Origin: Cryptomeria japonica
Taxonomy: Eukaryota > Streptophyta > Pinopsida > Cupressales > Cupressaceae
Assembly: GCF_030272615.1 (NCBI RefSeq)
Contig: NW_026729303.1
Span: 45,213 to 109,212 of the forward strand
Reading direction: 5' to 3'
Length of the DNA: 64,000 nt
Positions 34,181-44,343 of the stretch are shown piece after piece. The notes beneath the pieces were generated by a model. That model was not told where the DNA came from and ran no database searches. It was given only the letters and a program-made list of their open reading frames with translations. Within the stretch, counting starts at the first letter, position 1. Every line of letters begins with the position of its first letter. The position numbers and the translations under genes were made by a program.

Positions 34181-35690
34181 TAGTTATGATGATTGGATCA
34201 TAGATAGTGGTTGTTCACACCACATGACTGGTGACTCGAGTAAATTTCTTATTTTGAAGGAATTTGATGGAGGAGTTGTGAGATTTGGAAATGACTCACC
34301 CTGAATGGTAAAAGGAAACATAACTATTTCTCTTAATGGAAAGAGCAGTGTAGATGATGTCTACTAGGTTGAAGGAATAAAGCACAATATGTTAAGTGTA
34401 GCTCAACTAAATGACAGAGATTATCCATTGGAATTTATGAATGCAATGTGCAAAATCTATGGAAGAAAAGGTGAACTGATTGCAACCGGCAAGTTGACAA
34501 AAGGTAACCTGTTTCACCTGAATCCTAAAGTCAACAACTATTTAATTGCTAAAGTAGATGATAGTTGGCTTTAGCATCAAAGAATTTATCATATAAATTT
34601 TGATAACATTGTCAAAGTCAGTAAGTCCAAGTAGTAAGAGGTTGTGAATGCTCTATATAAGGAATGTCAACTAGGGAAGATGACATCCTCAACTTTTAAG
34701 AGAAAATATTTCTCAATAGAACATTTGTTAGATTTGGTTCATACAGACCTTTGTGGACCAATAAGGACTAAATGTATTCAAGGTGATAGATATTTTATGA
34801 TCTTCATTGATGATTGCTCAAGAATGATGTGGGTCACATTATTTAAGGACAAAATAGAAGCCTTTAGTAAGTTTAAGGCATTAAGGGCCTTAGCTGAAAA
34901 GGAAAGTGGCAAGAAGATAAAGTGTCTGAGAACTATCAAGGAGGTGAATTTACTTCAGAGGAATTCACTAGATGTTGTGAAGATAATGGAATTAAGAGGC
35001 AACTTTATACACCTAGGACACCACACAAAAATCATATTGCAAAGAGGAACAATTGGTTAGTTGTTGAAGCTGTTGGAATGATGCTAATAGAAGGAGGTGT
35101 AGAAAAAACTTTCTGGAGAGAAGCTGTCAGTACAACTGTCTACACTATGAACTAGATATTGGTAAAAAGAGGTAAAGATAAAACTCCTTATGAATACTGG
35201 TATGGTAGATCACCTAATGTCGGTTATTTTAAGATTTTTGGTAGTAAATGATTTATCAAGAGAGGTGACTATGCTGGTAAGTTTGATGCTAAGAGTGATG
35301 AAGGCATATTTATTAGTTACTCCACCAAGAGTAAAGCTTGCAAATGTTACAATAACCAAACAAAGAGAATCATTAAAAGTGTTGATGTCCGAGTGGATGA
35401 GTGTCCTGAAGTTTTAGGAGAAGCCAATGAGGAGGATAAGGAAGATGAACCTTACATTCTGATTTTGGAACCAAAACCGGTGAAGCCAAAAGTTGGTGAA
35501 GTAAATATTGTAGTACCAGTTAAACTAGAATAGGTAGATTCTGTAGAAGAAGATGATGATAGTGAGGAAGAAGAACTTGAAGATAATGATCATGTTATTC
35601 CAAGGTATGTGAGACTCAATTATAATTTTGACTAGATTATTGGAGATAAAGATGTTGGAGTGTTAACCAGAAGAAGAATTAGATAGAATT
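34181..35690 (+). pseudogene. Element J protease and integrase, broken
   Basis: The protease box at about 34196-34225 reads IIDSGCSHHMTG, with DSG intact. A stop at about 34303 and a TAG replacing Trp near 34366 follow. The integrase zinc finger near 34560-34665 is damaged: a TAG replaces the Trp of the WLWHRR motif and CKEC reads YKEC. The core has HTDLCGP near 34739, IDDCSRMMW near 34808, and GGEFTSEEF near 34940. GGEF is in a different frame, so a one-base shift lies near 34930. The C-terminal domain (TFWREAVSTTVYTMN near 35110, TPYEYWYG near 35190, IFISYSTKSKAC near 35310) and an acidic linker near 35540-35600 follow. Confidence 0.86.
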
Positions 35691-36519
35691 CTTGTATGAT
35701 CTCCACTATTGAGCCTAGAACTACTAAGGAAGCCTTTGGAGATGATCATTATGTCAAGGCTATGGAAGAGGAGCTTGACCAAATTGAGAAGAACAATACA
35801 TGGACCCTAGTACCCAAACCAATGAATAAAAATGTCATGGGTACTAAATGGGTATTCAGGAATAAATTGAATGAAGATGGAGTAGTAGTAGAAACAAAGC
35901 TAGATTGGTATGCAAAGGTTATCCCCAGGAAGAAGGAGAATACTATGGCGAGACATTTGCACCAATTTCTAGATTGGAAGGTGTTAGGACTCTACTTGCA
36001 TTTGCAGCATATAAGGGATTCAAAGTATATCAGATGGATGTGAAGTCGACATTTTTGAAAGGAATACTGGAAGAGGAAGTATATATTGAACAACCAGATG
36101 GTTATGCTTTGATTGATGCAAAGGATATGGTGTGTAAACTAAACAAGGCATTATATGGTTTGAAGAAAGCATCGAGAGCATGGTATGAAAGACTGCATTC
36201 ACACTTGATGAAGATAGGTTTCCAGAGAACCAGTGAAGACAACAATATATATCTCAAGACTGAAGAAGATAAGATACTTGTTAGTGAAGTGTTTGTACAT
36301 GATATCATATTTAGAGGCAATGATGACATGATTGATGACATTGAAAATGAGATGAAAAGTGAATTTGAAATTTCTCTAGTTGGAGAGATAAAATTATTCA
36401 TAGGTTTTCAAATTCAACAGATGAAGAGTGGTATTTTAATCACACAACCCAAATATGTGAAAGAGGTATTGAAGAGGTTTGGAATGAGTGACTATAAACT
36501 AGTTGGGACACCAATGGTT
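35691..36519 (+). pseudogene. Element J reverse transcriptase, cut by E
   Basis: The RT begins near 35760 with [14 protein letters not shown] and [14 protein letters not shown], and shifts frame near 35890. A good 240-codon frame (35905-36627) follows with [48 protein letters not shown], and the catalytic box VFVHDIIF at 36289-36312. The first Asp of FVDD is His. The frame ends in LVGTPM, where element E is inserted after the TGGTT duplication (36515-36519). The gene resumes at 42792. Confidence 0.88.
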
Positions 36520-37563
36520 TGTTCGTATTTTGGATATGTTGATATAGTTTTGTCATTGATGTCAATACTTGTCATTACTTGTCAACACTTATCAGCACTT
36601 GGAGATTTTGGTTATGTTCACCCATAAGACAAAGACTTATGCATACCACTGGTATTTGGTTCACTGGCAGATTATATTGTTCGTCAACACTTGGAATGAC
36701 TTGGAAACTACCTGGTTATGTCGAAGACATTATTCCATCACTTGGTTTTGGCGATTTGGTTATTTATTTATTCGAGTTTGCATGTTTGCTATTACTGGAA
36801 AAGAGGTCCAGGATAAGCACCGATAGACTTATCTATTCCAGATTAGCACGACATGTTATGGAAATGATTTATTATTATTGTAAATGCATTGAGCCAACAT
36901 CATGCATCAGATATTGATTTGTTTGTAATTAATTTTATTGTAATATCTTTTAGTGAGCCAACCTATTCAATTAGTCTTAGGTTATGGTATATATGTAAGA
37001 TCGACATGCAATTGGGAAAAGGAATTGTAATAGAGTATATGCAAAATAAGCAGAGCTATACATGCAGACATCATTTGAAGGTTGAAGGAGGGTTTTGTGA
37101 AGGCAATCAGAACTACACCGGTACTGAATCTAGCATATGAAGATGCTATTTTGTGTAGTACATTATCATTGGATTTGACCATCCAATTATAGTTAGTGTG
37201 ACTCTCATTTTGTGATTGAGCAATGAGCTCTCGACAGCTAGCCTTTCTACATGTGTAGAATCCATATTGCAAACATATACTATCTGCAGTAGTATCATTT
37301 GATTGTGGGTAAGGCTTCCCACCATGGTTTTTCCCCTTACAGGGTTTCCATGTACAAACATTGGTGTTATGTGTTGTTGATGTTGTTGTCTTTCTGTTTC
37401 ATGCATTAATCTTTACCGGTATTGCAATTAACTATTAAGACTATCTACCAGCATAAAGTTTGGTTTACCAGTATTAAGCATTAAGTTTTGGTTAAGTTAA
37501 TTTTGGTTGAATTTATTGGACAACTAATTCACCCCCCCTCTCAGTTATCTCTGGGACCTAACA
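36520..37563 (+). repeat. Element E 5' LTR
   Basis: This 1044-bp LTR runs from TGTTCGTATT to GGGACCTAACA. It is of the same superfamily as the solo LTR at 7172-8230. A C-run (37531-37540) followed by TCTCAGTTATCTCTGGGACC marks the 3' end. No gene is seen. Confidence 0.92.
36986..36997 (+). promoter_or_regulatory. Putative TATA box of E 5' LTR
   Basis: GGTATATATGTA lies about 570 bp before the LTR end. The same motif is conserved at the equivalent place in the 3' LTR (42209-42219) and, as GGTATAAATG, in the related solo LTR near 7636. The role is inferred from position and conservation. Confidence 0.5.
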
Positions 37564-37577
37564 ATTGGTATCAGAGC
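37564..37577 (+). other. Element E primer-binding site
   Basis: ATTGGTATCAGAGC, fully matching the initiator Met tRNA complement, immediately after the 5' LTR. Confidence 0.93.
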
Positions 37578-37620
37578 ATAGTCCTCTTTTTGTAGAATTT
37601 TAATAGCTTGAGGAGATCCA

Positions 37621-38560
37621 ATGTCTACCAACTATTTTAGGAAGGACAATCTGAAACTTGATGGAACTAACTATGGCATATGGAAGATCAGGATGGAGAC
37701 ACACTTGAATTGCATTGGAAAGGATATATGGGATGTTACAAAGAATGGCTATATTGCCCCTACTCAAGGTCAACCTAATCCACCTAACTTGGCTAAGGAT
37801 GAGGAAAATGATTGCAAAGCAAGAGAAGCACTTTTGAGCGCATTGTCAGATCAACAAGTCATGGTATTGTTAGATAGATCTATTGCTAAAGCTATTTGGG
37901 ACAAATTGGAAACATTGAATGAAGGAGATTCCACAGTCAAAATTGGAAAACTTGAATGCTTGCAAGCTAGTTATGAAAGTTTGAAAATGGAAGAAGATGA
38001 AAGAATTTTTGCTTTTATGGAAAGAGTAAATGAAATTGTTTTGGGTATACAATGTTATGGAGGAACCTTAAGTGAAGATGATATTGTTTCTAAAGTTTTA
38101 AGAGCTTTACCACTGACATATAAAATGAAAGTTACCGCTATAAATGAGCTAATAACAATTCCTAATGCATCAGCATCTAGAGACACTTTGGTTGGAAAAC
38201 TTTCAGCTTTTGAGTTTGAGGAATTTCGTCCTGTTACTACTATCAAGATAGATCTAGCTTTTAAGGCGTCATCATCAGCTGCATCATCATCATTATCTGA
38301 TAAATTGATTAGAAATCCTTCTATGCAAGAGAACCTGAAGAAAGCAGGAGTGAAAATGAAGAACTTGAAAAACTTGAAGCATTATTTGCAAGGAAAATGC
38401 CCAAAGGTCCAGTTGGAAGTAAGTATGAAGGTAAAGCACCCTTTAAATGCTTTAACTACAATATGATTGGTCATATGGCATCTAGATGTCCTGATAGACA
38501 TGCAAGATTAAGAGAAGAAGCTAAAAGAACATATAAGCCTAACCCTGACTAGCAGAAATA
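37621..38560 (+). pseudogene. Element E gag (281 codons open, then shifted)
   Basis: The gag begins at 37621 with MSTNYFRKDNLKLDG and is open for 281 codons. It is the UBN2-type copia gag: GTNYGIWKIRMETHL near 37665, MERVNEIVLGIQCYGG near 38018, LRALPLTYK near 38098, and a Ser/Ala-rich linker near 38265-38300. A shift near 38390 puts the zinc knuckle (CFNYNMIGHMASRC near 38445-38490; second Cys is Tyr) in another frame. The start lies 43 bp after the primer site. It is related to A's gag. This is the longest intact gag stretch in the window. Confidence 0.88.
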
Positions 38561-39840
38561 CAAATTCAAGAAGAATAGAGACAAATCTTGTTTTTATGCT
38601 GATGAAGGAGTTACTGATGATTCTAATGAGGATCCAGTAGACAATGGATGGGCATTTGTTTCTATAATAGAAGACCAACCAAAACCTACTGTTCAACTGG
38701 TAGAGCAGGCCCTAGTAGCTAAAGTTGAAGATAAGGATGAATGGATTATTGATTTAGGATGTTCACATCATATGACTGGAGATAAGAGTAAATTCTTAAC
38801 TTTTCAGGATTACAATGGAGGTCTAGTAAGATTTAGAGATGATAAAGCTTGTTTGATCAAAGGAAAAGGCACTATATCTTTTGATGCAAGAAATAGAAGT
38901 ATACAAGGAGATAGATACTTTATGCTAATCATTGATGACTATTCTAGAATGTTCTAGGTTACTTTTCTCAGAGAAAAATCTGAAGCATTTGGTAAATTCA
39001 AACTATTCAAGGTGATGGTAGAAAATGAAACCAAAAAGAAAATCAAATGTTTGAGATCAGATCAAGGAGGTGAATTTACATCTAAGGAATTTAATACATT
39101 CTATGAAGTGAATGGGATCAAAAGATAGTTGTCAGCACCCTAGACATCCCAGGAGAATGGAGTTGTGGAGAGGAAAAACAAAACTATCTTGGATGTAGCT
39201 AGAAGTATGATATCAGAAGAAAATCTACCTCATATATATTGGAGAGAAGTGGTCAATACAACTATTTATACATTCAATAGATTTCACATTAGAGGAGAAA
39301 TGGGTAAGACCCCACATGAACTATGGTCTAGTAATACTCCTACTCTTAAATATTTCAGAATATTTGGAAGTAAATGCTATATTAGAAGAGATGAGTATAT
39401 TGGCAAATTTGATCCTAGAAGTGATGAAGGAATATTTCTTGGTTATTAATCTAAGAGCAAGGCATATAGATGTTTTAACAAGAGATTGTAGAAAATTGTT
39501 GAGAGTGCAAATGTGAAGATTGATGAACAGTTTAGAGGAAATTAAGGTACACAGACTCTGAACTGACAATTGAGATAATCACAAATGAATCTATTATGAA
39601 TACACTGGTACAGAATGGTGATCCAGCTACACCAAGCATCATCTGGAGATTCAACAGTCACTGAAGAACAACAACAAGAAAAAACACCCCGGTATGTAAG
39701 ATTGAATCATTCTGGAGATCAGATAATTGGAAACAAATTTCAAGGAGTTATGACTAGAGGAAGATTGGCAAATTAGGAGGTATGTTTTATTTCTCAAATT
39801 GAACCTACATCAGTTAATAAGGCATGTGAAGATAAATATT
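38561..39840 (+). pseudogene. Element E protease-integrase with internal deletion
   Basis: The protease box near 38747-38770 reads IIDLGCSHHMTG, so the Ser of DSG is Leu. The sequence continues to SFDARN near 38893 and then jumps directly to RSIQGDRYFMLIIDDYSR. This deletes the end of protease, the whole HHCC zinc finger and the first catalytic Asp (HTDL) of integrase. What remains keeps IDDYSR (near 38930) and QGGEFTSKEF (near 39063). The C-terminal domain is at 39165-39540 (NTTIYTFNRFHIRG, TPHELWSSN, IFGSKCYIRRD). Stops near 38956, 39127, 39142, 39448 and 39488 are mostly TAG at Trp or Gln codons. Confidence 0.87.
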
Positions 39841-39851
39841 GGATTAAAGCA

Positions 39852-41355
39852 ATGGAAGATGAATTGGAACAAATTGAAAGGAATAACACTTGGTCATTAG
39901 TTTCCCAGCCTAAAGACAAAAATGTAATTGGAACTAAATGGGTTTTTAGGAATAAAATTAATGAAGATGGCATGGTAATCCAAAATAAAGAAAGATTGGT
40001 GTTTAAGGGATATTATCAGAAAGAAGGAATTGATTACAATGAAACCTTTGCACCAGTAGCTAGAATTAAGGCAGCAAGACTTTTATTGGCTTCAGCAAGA
40101 CTTTTATTGGCTTTTGCAACACACGAACTATAAATTATATCAAATGGATGTTAAATGTGAATTTCTAAATGGAGATCTTAAAGAAGAAGTTTACATTGAG
40201 CAACCTGATGGATTTTCTTTGATAGATAGCAAAGACATGGTTTTTAGGTTAAGGAAAGCTTTATATGGATTGAAACAAGCTCCTAGAGCTTGGTATGCAA
40301 GATTGGACAAATATCTTTTGAAGCTTGGTTACACAAAAGGTAATGCAGACAACAATCTATACTACAAAGTAACTAATGATGACATCTTGGTTATTGAAGT
40401 TTTTGTTGATGATATAATCTTTGGAGGAGAAGATGGTTTGTGTAAAGATTTTTCTAACAAAATGCAGCAAGAATTTGAAATGTCTATGATTGGGGAGATA
40501 AAAAAAAATTTAGGATTGCAGATTTCACAGACTGATAAAGGTATATTCCTATGTCAATCTAAGTACTTGAAGGAATTACTAAAGAAATTTGGCATGAAGA
40601 ATTGTAAACCAGTAAGCACACCTATGACTACAAATGATAAATTATCTTTGAAGGATGAATCTACACCTATTAATCTGACTAGATACAAATCTATGATAGG
40701 AGGTTTACTATATTTGACACAAACAAGACTTGATATTATGAATGCAGTATGTATTGTTTCAAGATTTCAAAGTAATCCTAAAGAAAATCATGAATCAATA
40801 GTGAAAAGGATTTTTTGGTACTTACAAGGCACTACAAATCTTGGTTTATGGTATCCTAGACATGAAAATTTTGACTTATATGCATACATAGATGCTAATT
40901 GGGCAGGATATGTGGATGATAGAAAAAGCACCACCGGTAGAGAATTTTTTCTTGGCAACAAACTAATTTCATGGTTGAGCAACAAACAGAGTTGTATAAG
41001 TTTATCAACTACAGAATTAGAATATGTTGCAGCAGCAACCAATTGTACACAAGTATTATGGATCAAGAAAATGTTGAAGGACATAAAGGTAAATTGCAAG
41101 GAAACTATAACTATTTACTATGACAATACAACAAAAATTGATATATCAAAGAACCTGATACTTCACTCTAAAACTAAACATGTTTCTATCAAACTACACT
41201 TTCTAAAAGAGAATGTTGAAGCAAAAGAAGTGAAATTGGTTTATGTCAATACTAAAGAGAATATTGCAGATATTTTTACAAAACCTTTGCCTAAGGAAAC
41301 ATTTGAGTATCTTAGAGAGAAACTTGGAGTTCTAATCCCACTGGTAGAGACTTAG
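39852..41355 (+). pseudogene. Element E RT-RNase H, long open frame
   Basis: The RT opens at 39852 ([14 protein letters not shown]), runs to 40133, then shifts into a 413-codon open frame at 40114-41355 that covers most of RT and all of RNase H. Landmarks are [33 protein letters not shown], the intact catalytic box FVDDIIFGG at about 40399-40425, [11 protein letters not shown] near 40470, [16 protein letters not shown] near 40695, [16 protein letters not shown] near 40890, [15 protein letters not shown] near 41000, [15 protein letters not shown] near 41170, and FTKPLP near 41275. A 21-bp tandem duplication (ARLLLA repeated) precedes the shift at about 40075-40115. One frameshift is the only clear defect in this block. 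Confidence 0.88.
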
Positions 41356-41728
41356 ACAGTTGATGTTTGTCATCAATTAGTAGAATTAATAGAGAATTAT
41401 TTTATTCCAGCTTTGATGAGGAGAGCTACTTCTCAGGGGGAGTAGTTGGTATATTGAATGAGTCGGTATTTTGTATTTGGTTTTGTATTGCTTTGGCATT
41501 TGATGTCAAAGGGGGAGAGATTGATATGGAAAAACACATTGGTAACACATATTATTCCTAGAAGGAGAGACTTTATCCCTTGGGGAAGAGATTGTTGCTT
41601 TGGAGTGAGATGATATTATGTATTTTTGATTTCTGGTTATGATCTCTTTGGGAGATTGTTGGTTTTTGGTTTTTGGCATTTCTATTTTGGCACTTTGATG
41701 GTTTTTCCATCTTGTGTTGCCATCAATG
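41356..41728 (+). other. Element E 3' untranslated spacer
   Basis: Non-coding. It contains three additional GGGGGAG-type purine tracts (near 41437, 41511 and 41565) before the real PPT. Confidence 0.7.
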
Positions 41729-41742
41729 CCAAAGGGGGAGAT
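41729..41742 (+). other. Element E polypurine tract
   Basis: CCAAAGGGGGAGAT directly before the 3' LTR. Confidence 0.9.
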
Positions 41743-42791
41743 TGTTGATATTTTGGATATGTTGATATAGTTTTGTCATTGATGTCAACACCTATCATTA
41801 CTTGTCAACACTTATCAACACTTGGAGATTTTGGTTATGTTCACTGGCAAGACAGAGACTTATGCATAACACTGGTATTTGATTCACCGGCAGATTATAT
41901 TGTTCACCGACACTTGGAATGACTTGGAAACTACTTGGTTATGTCAAAGACATCATTTGATCACTTGGTTTTGGTGATTTGGTTATTTGTTTATTCGAGT
42001 TTGCATATTTGTTGTTATCGGCAAATAGGTCTAGGATAAGCACTAACAGACTTATCTATTCCAGATTAGCACGTCTTGTTATGGAAATGATTTATTACTA
42101 TTATAAATGCATTGAGCCGACATCATGCATCAGATATTGATTTGTTTCTAATTAATTTTATTGTAATATCTTTTAGTGAGCTGACCTATTCAGTTAGTCT
42201 TAGGTTATGGTATATATGTAAGATCGACATGTGATTGGGAAAAGGAATTGCAATAGAGTATATGCAAAAATAAGAAGAGCTATACATGCAGACATCATTT
42301 GAAGGTTGAAGGACGGTTTTGTGAAGGCACTCAAAACTACACTGGTACTGAATCTAGCATATGAAGATGCTATTTTGCGCAGTACATTATCATTGGATCT
42401 AACCATCCAATTGTAGTTAGAGTGACTCTCATTTTGTGATTGAGCAATGAGCTCTTAGCAGCTGGCCTTTTTGCATGTGCAAAATCCATATTTTAAACAC
42501 ATACTATCTGCAGTAGTATCATTTGATTGTGGGTAAGGCTTCCCACCATGGTTTTTCCCCTTATAGGGTTTCCACATACAAACATTGGTGTTATGTGTTG
42601 TGGATGTTATTGTCTTTCTGTTTCATGCATTAATCTTTACCGGTATTGCAACTAACTATTAAGACTATCTACCGGGATAAAGTTTGGTTTACTGGTATTA
42701 AGCATTAAGTTTTGGTTAAGTTAATTTTGGTTGAATTTATTGGACAACTAATTCACCCCCACCCCCTCTCAGCTGTCTCTGGGACCTGACA
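41743..42791 (+). repeat. Element E 3' LTR
   Basis: This 1049-bp LTR runs from TGTTGATATT to GGGACCTGACA, followed by TGGTT. A TATA-like motif (TATATATGTA) is at about 42209-42219. No gene is seen. Confidence 0.92.
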
Positions 42792-42796
42792 TGGTT

Positions 42797-43505
42797 ACAA
42801 GTTGTAAACTATCTAAGGAGGATGATTTTGCATCCATTGATGAAAAGGAGTACAAATCAATGATAGGGAAATTTCATTATGTTGTTCATAGTAGACCATA
42901 TATTGCTCATGCAGTTGGATTAGTTTCTAGATTTCAGAAGAACCCAAAGCAAACACACATGATTGAAACTAAAAGGATATTCAGATATTTGAAAGGTACT
43001 ATTGATTATGGATTATGGTATCCATATGAAGGTAACTTTGATTTGAAGGTTTATATAGATGCAGACTGGGTAGAAAATTTTGATGACAGAAAGAGCACAA
43101 CTAGTGGTGCATTATTTCTTAGAGGAAGACTTGTATCTTGGAGCAACAAGAAGAAGAGTTGTATATCACAGTCCACTATTGAAGTTGAATATGTTGCAGC
43201 ATATATGAATTGTACCCAGGCAATCTAGATGAAACACATTCTGGAAGGATTCAAGTTGAAGATCACAGAACTAGTAAAGATTTTATGTGATAACACCAAT
43301 GCAATAAAAATCTCAAATAGCCCAATGTTGCATGCTAGAACCAAGCATATTGAGCTAAAATATCATTTCTTGAGGGAGAAAGTGCAAAGTAAAGATGTGT
43401 TACTAGAGCATATATCTACTAGGGTGTAGCTAGCAGATATATTTACTAAACCTCTACCTAAAACTACTTTTTAGTATCTTAGAGGTCAGCTAGGGGTTGT
43501 GCCCC
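42797..43505 (+). pseudogene. Element J RT end and RNase H
   Basis: This resumes the RT of J directly after E (CKLSKEDD, then YKSMIGKFHYVVHSRPYIAHAVG near 42850). RNase H landmarks are YIDADWVENFDDRKSTTSG near 43050, STIEVEYVAAYMNCTQAI near 43180, DNTNAIKISNSP near 43290 and FTKPLPKTTF near 43440. Stops at 43227 (TAG for Trp), 43427 and near 43471. The C-terminal end LGVVPL is cut by the TRIM at 43511 and would continue at 43845. Confidence 0.87.
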
Positions 43506-43510
43506 TACAC

Positions 43511-43648
43511 TGTTAAAAGCTAGGGTTGTCATTGCACCAAAAGATCGACCTATCAATGCCCGATACAACCACTAGACTTATAGAATCCACAAGAGGTTGT
43601 TAAACCATGTCACGAATCCTCACGAGGTACGTTGGCCCACTGCCAATG
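43511..43648 (-). repeat. TRIM left LTR (3' LTR)
   Basis: 138 bp, starting TGTTAAAAGC. Its inner end reads CCAATG where the partner reads CCAACA. About 89% identical to the right LTR by eye. Confidence 0.85.
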
Positions 43649-43701
43649 ATCCCCCTCCTAGCGTCACTTGCCACGGCCCATGACCAAGCTCTGATACTAC
43701 T
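43649..43701 (-). other. TRIM interior: PBS and PPT only
   Basis: 53 bp. The Met-type primer complement (GCTCTGATACTA) is at 43688-43699 and a pyrimidine run (ATCCCCCTCC, the PPT on the coding strand) at 43649-43658. Nothing else is present. Confidence 0.83.
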
Positions 43702-43839
43702 TCTTACAAGCTAGGGTTATCATTGCACCAAAAGATTGACCTGTCAATGCTCGATACAACCACTAGACTTATAGAATCAATAAGAGGCTATTAAATCATG
43801 TCACAAATCCTCGCAAGGGATGCTGACCCACTGCCAACA
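43702..43839 (-). repeat. TRIM right LTR (5' LTR)
   Basis: 138 bp from TCTTACAAGC (TG mutated to TC) to GCCAACA, followed by TACAT. Confidence 0.85.
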
Positions 43840-43844
43840 TACAT

Positions 43845-44241
43845 GAGGTCAATTGAGCAGATGTGGAAGAAATCAATCCTAGAGCTAATTGAAGAATCTT
43901 GAAGCAGGATTGGTGTAGAGTGGAGTTACTCCATAGGGGGAGCATCAAGTTGCATATTGCTTATGCAAAACAATGAAGTATGACATTGCATATTTTACTT
44001 TCACTTTGGCACTGTTGTCAAAGGGGGAGAAAAACTATTTGATTATGGAGAGAAGAATTGTATGATTGATAGAGAGAAGAACTATAGCCAGTTACTAGCT
44101 AAAGACAGGGAGACTCAATTGAAGGAGAGTACATGGTACAATGTAAACCAGGATTCCTATACCTATGTATGTGCATTACTCTCAATCATCACAATCAAGG
44201 GTATTCATATTTGTATTGCCATCAATGCCTAAGGAGGCGAC
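43845..44241 (+). other. Element J 3' tail and PPT
   Basis: The last codons and the 3' untranslated spacer of J. It contains GGGGGAGCATCAAG near 43936, homologous to the junction point in B near 5551, and a purine tract AAAGGGGGAGAAA near 44016. The sequence next to the 3' LTR (AAGGAGGCGAC, about 44231-44241) is the decayed PPT. Confidence 0.75.
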
Positions 44242-44343
44242 TGTTCGTATTTGATTGAAGATTGCATTGATCAACTACTATGTTGTCATTGATGTCAATT
44301 GTAACTGGTAATGATGTTGTTTTGCAACCTGTAGGTGAGCAAG
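44242..44343 (+). repeat. Element J 3' LTR, first 102 bp
   Basis: It starts TGTTCGTATT and aligns with the J 5' LTR start at 24041. It is cut by K at 44344; the preceding 5 bp GCAAG would be K's target duplication, whose partner is outside the window. Confidence 0.82.

Larger units (their letters stand above)
36520..42791 (+). mobile_element. Ty1/copia element E, nested in J's RT
   Basis: A complete 6.27-kb + strand copia element. LTRs are 36520-37563 (1044 bp) and 41743-42791 (1049 bp). The target duplication is TGGTT on both sides (36515-36519 and 42792-42796). The primer site is a perfect ATTGGTATCAGAGC at 37564-37577 and the PPT is CCAAAGGGGGAGAT at 41729-41742. Gag, a truncated protease, an integrase lacking its zinc finger, RT and RNase H follow in order. 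It is shorter than typical because of an internal deletion near 38895. LTR divergence is roughly 8% over 220 bp by eye. Confidence 0.93.
43511..43839 (-). mobile_element. 329-bp TRIM element
   Basis: A miniature LTR retrotransposon on the minus strand. Two 138-bp LTRs (43511-43648 and 43702-43839) flank a 53-bp interior. The target duplication is TACAC (43506-43510) and TACAT (43840-43844), one mismatch. Removing the element rejoins the J reading frame exactly where B's homologous sequence is continuous. On the minus strand the interior starts with a degraded Met primer site (TAGTATCAGAGC) and ends with a purine tract (GGAGGGGGAT) next to the 3' LTR. There is no room for genes. It must be mobilised by another element's proteins. 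Confidence 0.88.
24041..44343 (+). mobile_element. Ty1/copia element J (multiply interrupted)
   Basis: A + strand copia element of B's family. Its 5' LTR (24041-33091) is split by element I. The primer site is at 33092-33105, gag begins near 33162, integrase and RT run to 36514, element E interrupts the RT, and RNase H resumes at 42797. A 329-bp TRIM lies in the 3' tail, the PPT is near 44227-44241, and the 3' LTR starts at 44242. Only 102 bp of the 3' LTR remain before K is inserted at 44344. Without its guests the element would be about 8 kb. The left LTR terminus reads TCTTGGTATT where the right one reads TGTTCGTATT. Confidence 0.85.

Noticed and set aside
36579-36917. Overlapping + strand frames in E's 5' LTR (36569-36917)
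   Set aside because: They lie in LTR U3 and are not kept open in the 3' LTR, so they look like chance frames.
43511-43839. Simple tandem duplication in J's 3' tail
   Set aside because: The two copies are separated by a primer site and a purine tract and flanked by a target duplication, which fits a TRIM better.
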